Assembly: GCA_021234535.1 (NCBI GenBank)
Contig: CM037845.1
Location: forward strand, 10,718,143 to 10,782,142
Reading direction: 5' to 3'
DNA: 64,000 nucleotides
Origin: Stichopus chloronotus
Taxonomy: Eukaryota; Echinodermata; Holothuroidea; Aspidochirotida; Stichopodidae
The notes below the pieces were generated by a model, which saw only the letters and a list, made by a program, of their open reading frames with translations, was not told where the DNA came from and searched no databases. Shown here piece after piece: positions 35,669 through 47,740 of this stretch; within the stretch, counting starts at the first letter, position 1; every line of letters starts with the position of its first letter. Made by a program: the position numbers and the translations under genes.

Positions 35669-37546
35669 GTGTTAAAAAATCGTCAAAATACATAAAAATT
35701 TCAAAAATACAACAATCCATAAATATGTGAAAAAATACATAGACACATAAAAAATACATCAATACATACAAGGTACATAAGTATGTAAATAATACATAAA
35801 TACATAAAAAAATACTTGAATATGTAAAACATATGTAAATACATAAAAAATACATACGTACACACCTATGCATTCATGTAGTATGCCTATGCACACCTAC
35901 TGTACAGTATGTGAATCGCAACTATCATTGAAATCAATTCATGAAAAATTTTATTCAAGTTATCACTGCATAAATATTAGCAGTGGCAGACAGTATAATG
36001 TTGTTTCAATAGGTGATGTAACCAGACTTGTGGTATTCTTTGAGCATTGTGATCATGTGAGTCCGATTTCCTGCGTACTAAATGCCAAAGATAAAGTATG
36101 CCAAGCAGTCACTATAAGTTCAGAACAGAAGAAAATGTTTCTGGAAACTTTGAGTACCTACTCATGTCACATAGATCTGTGGCACAGATATTTGGGTGGA
36201 CCTAGGATTCCAGAGGGGGTGTTTCCATGTCCGTTTGGGAGCATATATCAAAAGGTGTGGCATATGTGTATATGGCATGTCACCTTCAACATGAGTGGGA
36301 TGGTGCAAGCCAGAGTGTGTCGGGTCCAGGACTACCACCAACCACTGTTGGGGGTCCAGGGTTAAAGCTCCAGTGGGGTTCTAGAGGTAAAAACCCTCAG
36401 CAAGCTCTGGTATTTTAGACTTTCTAGGGGCCCTGAATTGAAAAAAATTGTGATCAATTTCTGAGAAACGCTAACCTTGCAACAACCGCAGAATACTTCT
36501 TTATTCAGATCGGGCCAGCTTGAGAAATATAGAATTGAACCAGACCTACTGTATTGCAAGGCTGCACTTGTTAATATTTGCACAAAAGACTACTTTGCCC
36601 AACCTCTAGATAACTTCATTCAGGCTACATTTCAACCAACAACCCAGGAGAGTTCAGAGAGATTAGACAACATTCTTCCCCAGAAGACACCACATATAAT
36701 ATTCAAGGTTTCCAATTTAATGTTTATGTTATTTGCTTCTTTAACCTCATTTCTCATTCCTGCCAGACTAGGCTCAAGTTAGTGAATGACGTCACATTGT
36801 TCGTATGAAACTTGCCTCGCATCTGTGTTTCCATTCTTTAGAGAACCATGGCCTAGGTTCTTGCAATGTCAGACACCACAGCACGTCCACAATGTGTGTG
36901 AGTGTTTGTGTCGGGGGAAAGGGGGTATTTCATGACTCAGGAACTGTTGGTTGTTGTGTCAGCAGCAATTCTCTCACATGTAGTCCAAGAAACTGGAGGG
37001 CATTGGACTCCCTGAAGGACCTCGGTGGTGGTCCAAGGGAAGCCCCCACAAACTCTTAGGTGTAAGTAGGGAATATGAAAGCTCATAATTAATTGGCCAA
37101 ACAGATGGTTTGTACTGCATGTTGTTGTAATGCTTTTCCAATGTTGGGAAAAAAAACTTTATTTTATTCTTGGAAAAGGAGCAGGTACCCACATAGTTTC
37201 CTTCCTTAGTCCAGCACAATCACTGAAATACAATTTAATTTGGTGTTCAACGAAAATGCAGTATATCATTAAGAAACCGTTATAATGTTGCCTAGTGTGT
37301 TATCTAAGTTTTTTTTTTTTTTTAATTTTATGGGAAAGGGGTTTTTCATTTCTGGAAACCACGAAACTACTGCACCCCTAACTGTACCCTTGTATTTAAT
37401 CGATTCAAATAGACATGGAGTTAATTTTGTATGGAACATTTGCACATACCTAGTGGCCATAACCCAACTAAATGCACTGAAGACAGTGGAGCTGTGTAAA
37501 GCTCCAACCCCTGATGTGAATATGAGCTACTCTGTGCCTTTTGAAG
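35669..37546. other. No confident gene; possible last part of an upstream locus B exon
   Basis: Frames at 35868-36365 (165 codons) and 36477-36782 have no recognisable domain. Just before locus B a frame ending VNMSYSVPFE at 37546 meets a GTAATG donor in phase 1, the phase that would join the module A exon at 37669. Its acceptor and start are unclear, so I do not call it as an exon. Confidence 0.35.
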
Positions 37547-37668
37547 GTAATGTCAATCAAACAGCATTGAGAAACAATTGAGAATTGTGCGTACCCTGTA
37601 CCCAAAACTTGGCTTGAGGAAGATGATGTGATGAGTGGCTGTTTTTACTTTTGCTTTCTATTACACAG

Positions 37669-37737
37669 ATGAAGTGACCATTAAGTCAGAAATGATGGAT
37701 ACTCTTCAGTTGGAAGAAATGTATTCCCTAACAACAG
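37669..37737 (+). CDS. Locus B, first module A exon (SUMO-motif exon)
   Basis: 69 nt between acceptor TATTACACAG and donor GTATAG, phase 1 on both sides. It reads EVTIKSEMMDTLQLEEM, then YSLTT. IKSE fits the SUMO-acceptor consensus. It is one codon shorter than the other module A exons. Two adjacent ATGs (37692 and 37695) are in frame and could serve as starts if no upstream coding exon exists. Confidence 0.7.
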
Positions 37738-39113
37738 GTATAGTACTGCAACTTTATGCTTGAAAATCTTATTATCTTTTATCTTTTAAGACCGTTCAAA
37801 CATGATTACTGCCATTTATCTTCTAATGTCTTTTAGCTCCATTGAACTTAACTGCTTTTCATGTTTTTTTTTCTATGGTTTTGCAATCATCTGACATAGG
37901 CTTACAAGATGGGGGGGGGGGGCCAAAGGGGGAAGACTGCCTTCCTCTATCATTCCTGAAAGACTAAACTTAGGGCAAAATTCCCTACAAAATTCTGGCA
38001 GATTTTCAGTTACAAATGACATCAGTCCAGTGAGATAGTGTACGCAGTTGGCAGGAAGATATTTGCTGACCTTTGGATTTTTCTCAAAGATTACTTCCAC
38101 GACAAAAGAGCCAAAGCAAAGTAATAGGTGGAATAAAACAATTGAAATTATTACCATGTTTCCAACGATTTTATGTTTTTCTCTTCGATTGAGATATTTG
38201 CAGACGTAAGGCTCCTATTTCCGGGCTGAGTACATGCAGCCCAGGACACCCTGAAAGTTGCCTTTCTGGCCATTTGGTGGAGTTTTAAAAAGCCAAAAAT
38301 GTTTTGCTCAGCTCAGTGCCAACCGTTGGTGGCGTACCGTTTAAATAGTTCTATATGCCTGGTGGGTGCAAAAGAGCTACACCCTCAGGCCAGAGGTCTA
38401 TCCCCTGCAGAGGTCTCTGGATAGATACCCGATATGTCCTACGAATGATGTATCTCAGTATGTGCCCCCCTCCCATCTTCTGTGGTATTTCCTGTTTATC
38501 GACATTGACCTTCTGCCTCACGGAGGAGAGTTTTTTTGTTTTGTTTTTTTTTTAAATTTCTCTGAGGATTTCAGACCACTCTCAACAATTAAACATTTTA
38601 GTCTGATTTACTCCAAGTTTCCATGTAGGCCCTATGATTCATTGTATGAAATTCTGCTAAAAATACTGCTTCTTGCACATGCTTTGATGGATCTCTGTTT
38701 AACTTGAAGGCAATGTACCTTGGATGGAAGTCCATTTGGGGTGTACAAAACTTTTGGTCCAAGGTACCATGTGGACCCTATGGCTCATTTCATGGAATTT
38801 TTGCAAAATGCTTCTGCTGCTCCAAGAGTCTCTTGCACAGTCCCACAGATTCTTGTACAATGTTGACGATTTGATGCAATGATACTCTGTGAGTGGTTCT
38901 TACAATTTTTCATAATGATTGATGTTAATGGTGCCTTCAGAGTGCTCTGGTATGAGCCTTTTTCACCATTTGTACTCTTTTTGGGGTTTTTTTTTAAGGC
39001 TTTTTTCTTTTAATGCAGCGCTAGTGCAACATGTAGTATGCATCGAAAGAAGGTATATGTAAATGCTGTTGGGCTTGCATGCATATTACAATCTGTGTCA
39101 TTATTTCTTTCAG
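37738..39113. other. Locus B intron with a fragment of a dispersed repeat
   Basis: About 38690-38970 matches units of the repeat at 46575-47740 (TTTTGGTCCAAGGTACCATG, CTCTGGTATGAGCC). A 12-base G run is at about 37911. No additional exon was seen. Confidence 0.5.
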
Positions 39114-39194
39114 GTGACTCTGTTGACATTAAAAAGGAATTTTTCAGCAATGACTGCCAATACGACGATGACCCTGACCCTCCAGCTGTTTCAT
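39114..39194 (+). CDS. Locus B, module B exon (SUMO-motif exon)
   Basis: 81 nt, acceptor TTTCTTTCAG and donor GTAGGT, phase 1 on both sides. With the G from the previous exon it reads GDSVDIKKEFFSNDCQ, then YDDDPDPPAVS. IKKE fits the SUMO-acceptor consensus, followed by an acidic patch. Homologous to 16464-16544 and to the minus-strand 4316-4396. Confidence 0.75.
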
Positions 39195-40923
39195 GTAGGT
39201 GTTGATACTGACCTAACGTCAAATCAGAATACTAGAACTGTTTGTACCAAGCTCTATTTTGTCTGCATTTGATAATATTGTTATCTTAAAAGAGTCTTTC
39301 AGAGAAATGCTAAAGAGAATTTCAAAGTAATGAAGATGCACAAGGGACATGAGATGAGCGCAGAAATGTATCACTTATGAGATTGAGCTTCAAGAATGTT
39401 TAAGCATTCTTATTAGATGGCTTGAACAGTACACATGGAAGGTGAATGCAGTATTATTTGTGGTTCCATTTTGTATTATCCAGCTTTTTGTCACACTGTG
39501 TTTAAAACAATGAAAGGTCAAATCAGTATAGTCTAAAACTTGAGTGGTGTATTTAATGCAATGTTATTTGGAGAATTTTTCAACATTGTTAACATTCTTA
39601 GTGAGTACATATACTCCCACATAATACTGTATGGTCGCTAACCTTGTGCTGTGTGTGCTGTGTGCTCTCTCACTGCCCACTGAATAATTTAACTGACCTC
39701 TGACTTACTAAGGTTTATTCACCGTGAATGTTTCTTTACTTAACATTGCTTTGCATTCACTGTACTCTCTGCTGTATGGTACAAGTTTAGTGCTTTGTTT
39801 TGTACTATTTAAACAGTACTTATTGTTTCGAGTAACAAACTTAGCATTTTCAGAATGTAGGGAATGTGGGGTTGCCGATGGATCACCGTCCGAGGGGACG
39901 GTCTATTTAAAGTGACTGTGTGTGTCCAGTAAACCCGTAGGATAGGATTGTTGATCTGAAATTCTTTTTTATTTTTAGATGTACATCGAAGGTTGTTCTT
40001 TAACAGAATGTGTCATTCATTGATTGAAAATGACAGTACCGACTCTGAAAAACACCAAAAACATGGCGTAAAACAGTAAAAAGTGGAAACCGTACTTGAA
40101 AAGTAATGGCTCTGATTATAAGAGCCTACATAATGAATATGCAACTGTTGAACCATGCAGGTGTTGTATCAGAAACATGCTCCTTTGTTAGTATTGGAAG
40201 TTGAAGCATCGAAACGACTCATGGTAGTAATCACAAATAACAGACAAACTGATCACCTCATTATGGCTTGAGTGATAAGCTGCCTCAACCAAATTGATAT
40301 TTGTCACTAGTATACTTCCCACTGGCTTGTTCAAAGAAGTGCACAGTTCATTTAAATGAAAACTGTCCATGCTGTTATGGCTGTGCTAAAATATTCAGCA
40401 GACCCTTTCGATACTCGAATTCGTATGTTTTGCCTATGGACATGACATCTAATACCTCCCTGCCATGCAGCTCAAGGAAGCCTAGACATTGGATTGACGC
40501 ACCTGAACTATTTTATGAGATCGATGTGTAATTGACCTTGTGGATCATCACTGCATATGGTGATAAAACTTACCTAAGGCCATGAGATTTTGCAACAAGT
40601 TGAACCTCTCTAAAACAAAGAAATGGTGAAGTTTTAGCGACTGGCTATTTAGTGTGGAAAATTTGCATGCAACCTCTAAGCTCCATTTTTTTATTTTACA
40701 CTTTTGATTATCATGTTGGGAAACTTAAAATCATTTGGAAGATATGATCACTTGAAACCTATTTATTTTCCCACATTGTATGATGCAATTGTAAACCATA
40801 CTAAACCTTTTTACTTCTTGCCATTGCATGCAATCCTTTCAAGATTCCTATGGGAATCATTTCCCAAAAAGAATGCGTTACAATTCACAGCTTATCATCC
40901 TTAATTTGCTTTCCACTATACAG
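39195..40923. other. Locus B intron, nothing recognised
   Basis: AT-rich sequence. Frames at 39724-39915 and 40301-40531 show no domain and no flanking splice signals in the required phase. Confidence 0.4.
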
Positions 40924-40995
40924 TAAAGGTAACAATTAAAACAGAAGAAACAATGGAAGATGTGTGCTTGGAAGAAAGTAATTCCCTTGCAACAG
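40924..40995 (+). CDS. Locus B, second module A exon (SUMO-motif exon)
   Basis: 72 nt, acceptor CACTATACAG and donor GTACAG, phase 1 on both sides. It reads KVTIKTEETMEDVCLEES, then NSLAT. IKTE fits the SUMO-acceptor consensus. It is the copy most similar to the locus A exon at 15602 and shows that the G at about 15629-15631 there is an insertion. Confidence 0.75.
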
Positions 40996-42659
40996 GTACA
41001 GTATCTCTGTTAATGTACAGTACTGTATGCCGCACCACAGATTTCATATATTATAAAATTGGTGTTGTGATTGCAAATTGCAATGAAGCCAAATGGATGC
41101 TGCTTTGAAAGTCAAGGCTTTTATCATCAATTAGTGTAAAGACAAATTCCTTGTTAGTTTGATAAATTATCTTTGATTGTCTATTACATCATGAATGCAG
41201 TAAACAAACTTAAATCTCAGGGTTGATTTCTCTTGAACACAGCCTTTTGTATCATGCTGTTTACACATGCAATTTGTCAAATTTTAGTATGTTATTTTTT
41301 TTTTTGTCTGAAGGAAAACCTTGTAGCAAAAGCTAGTAGGGAAAAATAATGAAAGTCTTGAAATTATTAAAGACATACATGCATCAGAAAGGGCTCACAA
41401 AAATAAAGTACTGGAAGAAAAGGAAGAGAAGGATAAAAATGAAACGAAAATGTAGATAAAAGAGAAAACAGCTTTCACTGTAGTTGTTTTGATACCTCTA
41501 TGGAGTAATATGACAAAGTATTCTCCCAGAAAGTTGTGTACAAGAGGGAGTTGCTTGGAAGTTTTGTTCTTCTTCAGCGTAAGTATTGTGTCCTCTATGC
41601 AATCACTCAGGATGATTGGTTAAAACTAAAACAACACCGTACTGTATACATTTTACATCAGCATATACTTTGATTACTGAGATTTCTGTTCAAATAACTT
41701 GTAGATAACTAAAATTTGCCAAATGTATGAAAGACTATAGACCAGTTGTGGTTAACCTGTGACCTGTACGCCAAATGTGGAGAGGCATCATATGCCTCCC
41801 ACCCCATTTTGAACAGAAATAAATAATTAAAGAGAACAAAGTAAGTGAACGAAGGGGGACAGTTAACAAAGATATATTCCATTTAAAAATTTATGATGGC
41901 TTTCATTTTCTTGCCAAATCTTACACTGACTTCATGTGCCAATATTACTAATTCTTCACATTTTTTTTTTCATTTCCTCCAAACAATATTTCTGAAGGGA
42001 TGTAATCTTTTACAGATTTGATGTTGAGTAGAATATTTGATAAGTGTCATATCATGTTCGAATAGTTATTGTCCAATTGCTTTTGCTTATGTATTAATAA
42101 TTATGAGCAGCTTGGTTGAGCTGCATTACCAAATCAGCCCATGGAATTCTTTAGTGTTTTCACAGGGTACCCACACGGTGTTTTTCAGCCAGGATCCAAA
42201 ATTATCAATTAGTTCCTTATTAAAGTGAAAAACGACACAACCCCAGTGTGAACACACAGTGTATGATTGCCAAATCAGTTGCCTACAATCAGCGACTAGT
42301 TCAAAACGGAATTTTCTTCCTTTTCTCTGGAAAATATGGGTGGTCGTATTAATGAATAAGTGTAGGAAGGGGAGGGTGTATGTAGTACACTGGTGAGATC
42401 TTTCCAAACAAGTACGATGTACAATACTGCGAAAATGCCAATGTTAATGATGCAGCCGATGTTTTGATCTGGTACCGCGGTACCCGACGGAGATAACGAA
42501 AAAATTAACAGGTTCTGTTTTTTTTTTCATGAATCGATGAAAACACTAGTATTCTTGTTGGAAAAGATTAAAAATGAGATCATCATCCTCCCTGTGGGCA
42601 TGCCTTCTAGAATTTATTATCGACACATCTAATGTGACTTGATGTTGTCAATTCACCAG
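40996..42659. other. Locus B last intron, nothing recognised
   Basis: No exon-like block or mobile-element ends that I can support. Contains T-rich and A-rich runs and an inverted GGTACCGCGGTACC palindrome at about 42471. Confidence 0.4.
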
Positions 42660-44272
42660 AATCATGCGTCAACAGATCCTGTTTTAACTTTCCGTCAGGA
42701 CGCAATGGAGAATCTGTCTCGTGGGTCCAAAGACATCACCTGCAGGTCAAAGGAGAAGAATCAGAGCGGAGGGAACCAGATGAGACCATCTTACGTAATC
42801 CAGAAATCAGTGTGGAGGACGGCACTGATGATCAAGAAGGATCATCAGAGGATGCCAGCTTACTGCAACAACCAAACGTTGGATGTCTTGATCCTGCAGG
42901 AGGCGACAATCGTGAGAAAATTGTAAACGGAATTGTGAGATCTATTCAGTCTACATCGCCTTTTAAAACTGGCAAAAGGATACACACAAATGCACATTCG
43001 GTCAAAGACGCATTGCCTTTACAGTGCAGATATTGTGAGAAAACATTCGATGCCAAAATGTCTTTGAGATGTCATGAAAGGACACATGTTAGAGAGAAAT
43101 CCCTGCAGTGTAAGATTTGTGGGAAGAAATTTAATGACAAAAATAGTTTGACATACCATGAAAGACATCACACAGGTGAGAGACCATATAAATGTAGCTA
43201 CTGCGATAAGAAATTTCTGACATCGTCCCACCGCATCAATCACGAAAGAACTCACACAGGAGAAAGGCCATATTTGTGTAGCTATTGCGGGAAAAGATAT
43301 ATCCAACACAACACTTTAAAGTGTCATATGAGAACACATACAGGAGAAAGGCCCTATCAGTGTCGTCATTGTGACAAAAACTTTGCATTAAAATACTCTT
43401 GGCGAAACCATGAAAGACGACATTTAGAAGGAAAGCGTGTCGTAGAAAAACATTTCCAGTGTAGCTATTGCGAGAAAAAATTTGATAGAAGTGTGACTTT
43501 GAAGTATCATGAAAGAATGCACACGGGAGAAAGACCATATAAGTGCAGTCACTGTGAAAAGAAATTCACAACATCATCCCACCTGAGAAAGCACGAAAGG
43601 TTGCACACAGGAGAGAAGTCATATCTATGCTGCTTTTGTGGGAAAAAATACATGAATCTCTCCCTCGTTACATCTCACGAAGAAACACATACAGGAGAGA
43701 GACCTTACAAGTGCAATGTTTGTGACAAAAGCTTCAAGTCAAAATGGAGTTTCAGGAAACACGAAAGGAAACATGTAGTTGGAAAACATCTGAAGTGTAG
43801 CTACTGTGAGAAACGATTTGCTGAAAAAGAAAGTTTGCAGTATCACGAAAGACTTCATAGAGGAGAGAAGCCTTATAAGTGCCGCTATTGCGGGAAGACG
43901 TTCACAGGGCTATCCTCATTGAATGGCCATGAGAGAATACACACAGGGGAGAGGCCTTTCCGGTGTAACGAATGTGACAAAACATTTACACGAAAGCAGA
44001 GTTTGACAAAGCATTCTTTATGGCACAGAGGGGAGAAGCCGTACAAGTGCCGCTATTGTGAGAAGACATTTACAGTTCTGTCCTCTCTGACTGGTCATGA
44101 ATTAGCACATACAGGGCAGAGGCCTTACCAGTGTAACTATTGTGAGAAAGCATATACACAAAAACAGTGTTTGACAAGACATTTGTTAAAACACACGAGA
44201 GGAAAGACTAATAATGTTGCTGCTTTAGGGACTATGAACGACAGAAGGGACGTAAGAGTAGAAGTAATGTAA
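42660..44272 (+). CDS. Locus B, last exon: C2H2 zinc-finger protein, fourteen fingers
   Basis: Acceptor TCAATTCACCAG, entry phase 1, stop TAA at 44270-44272; 536 whole codons after the split first codon. The first 119 or so residues are the linker: HHLQVKGEESERREPDE (VKGE is a further SUMO-acceptor match), NPEISVEDG and EGSSEDASLLQQP. A half-finger remnant (KRIHTN) precedes fourteen intact C2H2 fingers (43019-44194). Fingers 2-5 and 6-9 are a duplicated four-finger block (shared YLCxxCGK third member and W-containing fourth member), and 11-12 and 13-14 a duplicated pair (TGLSSLNGH / TVLSSLTGH). Linkers are TGERP/TGEKP-like except between 5-6 and 9-10, where longer KRVVEKH and VVGKH linkers mark block borders. 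Helix -1/3/6: A/S/C, D/S/Y, T/H/N, Q/T/C, L/S/N, R/T/Y, T/H/K, N/L/S, S/S/K, E/S/Y, G/S/G, R/S/K, V/S/G, Q/C/R. A nuclear DNA-binding regulator is likely; targets are unknown. Confidence 0.92.
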
Positions 44273-44555
44273 AAATGGAAATGTGAGATAAGATTAAATG
44301 GAAATAAGCTGGTTGTTTTATAATCAATCATATTTAGAGTGATGAACACAAAAAAAAAAACACAGAATAATTGATTATTCAAAATAAGGAAGAATGGTGA
44401 CCTTCTTTTTAAAATTATTTATTTTTTTTTAGAGAGAGAGAGATTTCCCTCCCAGGTTCAATTCCTTAGCTCAAACACAGCAAGGAAGATGCTTCTGGAG
44501 TGAAACTAGGATTGCAACTTGTATTTGACATACTTGCATGGTTGAAGTAACACAA

Positions 44556-44616
44556 AATATACATTGGAGAAAGACCCCTGCTAGTGTTGGTCATGATGTG
44601 CGTTGTGATACAATAG
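44556..44616 (+). pseudogene. Relic of a zinc-finger unit downstream of locus B
   Basis: ACATTGGAGAAAGACCCCTG followed by CTAGTGTTGGTCATGATGTG resembles the finger-linker nucleotide pattern of the array (TACAGGAGAAAGGCCCTATC, CAGTGTCGTCATTGTGA). Stops and indels prevent translation. It suggests that the ancestral array extended further. Confidence 0.4.
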
Positions 44617-44655
44617 TAGCAGTCGAAGTTGAACGCACATACGTGTTTAACTGTG

Positions 44656-44661
44656 AATAAA
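44656..44661 (+). promoter_or_regulatory. Candidate polyadenylation signal for locus B
   Basis: AATAAA about 385 bp after the stop codon, followed by T/GT-rich sequence (TTCTTAGTTTATATTTGTC). Placement is reasonable for a 3' UTR; no direct evidence of use. Confidence 0.45.
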
Positions 44662-44859
44662 TTAATTCATTCTTAGTTTATATTTGTCATTGCGAAGAAC
44701 ACTCTGTGCCAGAAACCTACATTACTTAGTTGTTAAAGTTCATTTGTGATTTCTCAGGATCAACCTTTATGATTATGTATCATATTGATTAAAATCATTC
44801 ATGGATAATTATCATTGGTCAGCAGGTAATTTTTGTTTCAACGAAAAGAGAGAAATCAA

Positions 44860-45340
44860 CATGGTCATGATTGCATGCATGTGTGTTAGTGATGCTAAGC
44901 TTGTTATCACGATATCTTGGCAAAGCTTACTCAGAAAGTTATTGTACTTAGTATGTGGATCTTCAATTTCAAGTAGAAGAATCCTATTGTTTTTTGTAAG
45001 AGGCCAAAGGTCATCTGGGGTCACCAGAAGACAAACACTGAAAAGTTGGTTAAAACGATGTCTGAAGATAGCAATCACAGAAAATTTTGATACTTAAAAC
45101 GATAATGTATTACATTAAGTAAGAAAGATGCTATTGTGCTTGGTGGAGGTAAAATGCCATCTGAGGTCACCAAAGATGAAACACTGAAAAGCTTGTTAAG
45201 ACTATATCTCAAGTTACTTTTATATTTTGTATTGATGCATTATGTCCAGTAGAAGAACCCTAATGTATTTGGTGGTGGTCAAAGGTCATCAAGGGCCAAA
45301 TGCTGAAAACTTTGTAACACAATATCTCAGATAGGAATTA
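44860..45340 (+). repeat. DR1-family tandem repeat downstream of locus B
   Basis: CATGCATGTGTGTTAGTGAT, GCTTGTTATCACGATATCTTG, then three units with GGCCAAAGGTCATCTGGGGTCA, a decayed middle unit, and GGTCAAAGGTCATCAAGGG. No perfect DR1 remains, though single AGGTCA sites persist. Confidence 0.75.
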
Positions 45341-46574
45341 TGGAAACTTTGCTACTTAGCATGAAAGTCAAATTTCACTATACCAGAGTTTGAAAATTGT
45401 ATCTGACTGCCATATTTTCAAGATTTGAAGCATAGATAGTTTTCATACTCGATTTGTAAGTTGAACTTTCCTATTGTGTAGATACATGAAGTCCCCTGTT
45501 TTTTGCTGAGGCTAGATATCTGGAATCACTAGCTATAAAGGTCTCTGGGCTCTTCTGCTGCAGTAGAATGACCTGTCTTTGTAATACAGTAGCGGGTCAG
45601 AATATTAAGTCTAGCTGCAAGCGCTACTTCTGGTAAAGATAGGCTAAATTTTGTGTAATTAAGTCATCGAAATCCCAATGCCTTATTGCAGTCTGGGGAT
45701 AAGTTTGTCTGTGTTTTATACTATCTCTGTATACCTAAGGGCTAGAATGTTGTGCACCTGCCTGTGATAGTTGGCCTACATCAGCAACATACCTAATGAG
45801 TTTTAATTTGTTGGTCATAATTGTTGGGTAAAATGTTCCACTCGTGGTAAAATCGAACCCCTTACTGAAAAGCTGCATACAGGCCTGTTTTATTGCAATT
45901 TGCATCTTCATTGAGATGTGTGAAAAGTGTTCCGAATCTCACCAAAACCTTAAATGTATTTCTGCATTTCAAATTCATTCAGTTATCGCTTCTTTTTTTC
46001 ATAACTCTCACAGTTCTTTATTTCATGCAACCCCGATCAGGTTCACATACTCTACCTCTTGTGGAATCTATACAATACCAGTCACTGTCCTGTGTCCTCA
46101 CATTTAATATTTATTTTAATTTTGCAAAGACTACAAACAATGATCATTTTTGCTTTGGCTATTAACATCTATGGGCGCTCTGGCTTTTCACTTCTCTGCA
46201 TGTATGCATGTAGCAATGCAACTTTCATATCAATGACTATTAGAGAGGGTGACTGCCCTATGTTCTGACACCCCTAAGTTCTGACATACTTAAATTCAGA
46301 CAGCAGTCACTTAGTGAGACCCCTCTGGGTACCATGGACAAGGAGCAGTGTTTGGCCCCAGAGCCAGTGGTATTGCAGTCTCAATTGTATGAGCTCTCTC
46401 CGGCCATTAGCACTCACATTTACAAATTAACATGATAGGTGTGTCAGAACATAGAAGTGTCAGAACATAGGGCTGTAACCTCCAAGAGGAGGCACCTTAT
46501 TTGTACTGAGCATGCAGGTATGACAAACAAAACTGAGCAATACTCTTTTAGATCTCTACTGTAAATCAAGTAAT
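45341..46574. other. No recognised gene
   Basis: Overlapping frames at 45844-46268 show no domain. CTATGTTCTGACACCCCTAA (about 46258) and the near-inverted TGTCAGAACATAGG (about 46463) form a loose inverted pair about 200 bp apart. Confidence 0.4.
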
Positions 46575-46655
46575 TTTTAGCTCATACCAGCATGCTGGTG
46601 TGAGCTTTTGTTATCACGCAGCCTCTATATATCTATCTATCTATCTGTCTATCTG

Positions 46656-46734
<79 letters not shown>

Positions 46735-47740
46735 GTCCACACTTGTTCAAAATGCTTCTCCTCCCACATGCTTTCATTGATTTGTTTGAAACGCAAACAT
46801 AATGTTCCCTAGAAGGTGGACTCTTTGGGGTGTTCAGTAATTTTTGGTCCAAGGTCCCATGTGGGCCCTGTGGCCCATTTTATGAAATTCTACAAAATGC
46901 CTCTCCTCCTACAGATACTCTTGTACAGTGTTGATGGTTTGTCATAATAATACTCTGTTAGTGGTACCTTCAGGGTGTTCAGGAATTTTTGGTCCAAGGT
47001 CCCATGTGGGCCCAATGACCCATTATGTGAAATTCTGTTTGAAATGTTGTTTCTCACACGTGCATCCATGGATTTATATTTAACTTGGACACAATAATCC
47101 CTGGATGGTGCTTCATCTGGGGTGTCCAAAAAAGTTTCAGTCTAAGGTCCCATGTGGACCCTATGGTCCTTTTTATGAAATTCTACAAAATGCTTCTTCT
47201 CCTACAGATTATATTGTACAATGTTGATGGTTTGTCACAATGATGCTCAGTTATGGGTCCCTCCAGGGTGTTCAGGAATTGGTAGTCCAAGACCCCCATG
47301 TGGGCCCAATGGCCCAATTTATGGAATTCTGCAAATAACCTCTTTTTCTACTGTTAAAGTGCCCCTTTAAACAGTCGTACACATCTCAAATATCCCTATC
47401 GTGCATGAATGATAATTGAGTAATTGGACAGTGTCAGTTGCTAGGCTAACAAACTTTGTATTGCCCTCAGGTATGTTGACCAGTATTTGGACTTCAAGGG
47501 GCACTTTGAATTGTTTCATGAACTTCAGTTAGTCTAAATGATCAAACTTCTGTACTGTTGGGGCTCTAATTAATGAAATTCTGAAAATTGTGCAGTCCTA
47601 CAGTTTTTCTTGTACAGTGTTGATGATTTGGTACAATGATACTCAGTGGTACCTATAATTTGACATAATGATACATAAATGGTACCTTCAGGATGTTGAG
47701 GTATGAGCTTCTGCACCAATTGGTGCTCTAGTTTACAATT
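46575..47740 (+). repeat. Dispersed repeat with tandem units of about 150-190 bp
   Basis: At least three units, each with GGGGTGTTCAG, TTTTGGTCCAAGGTCCCATG, TGGGCCCNNTGGCCCATTTT, ATGAAATTCTACAAAATGC and GTGTTGATGGTTTGTCA. The borders carry GTGTGAGCTTTTGTTATCAC (left) and GGTATGAGCTTCTGCACCAA (right). An ATCT microsatellite (46626-46735) sits near the left border. Related sequence is at 38690-38970. Non-coding. Confidence 0.75.
46626..46735. repeat. (ATCT)n microsatellite
   Basis: Nearly uninterrupted ATCT tetramers. The Ser-Ile-Tyr-Leu open frames across it are translations of the repeat. Confidence 0.95.

Noticed and set aside
35404..35730. Thr-Tyr-Ile-His repeat protein
   Set aside because: Pure translation of the ACAT/GTAC microsatellite.
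35868..36365. 165-codon open frame next to the ACAT microsatellite
   Set aside because: Cys/His content is scattered without finger spacing, and no family is recognised.
42812..44272. Treating the finger exon of locus B as starting near 42812
   Set aside because: That codon is GTG inside a longer exon. The same frame is open back to a clear acceptor at 42660 and joins module A in phase.
46600..46812. Ser-Ile-Tyr-Leu repeat protein
   Set aside because: Pure translation of the ATCT microsatellite.
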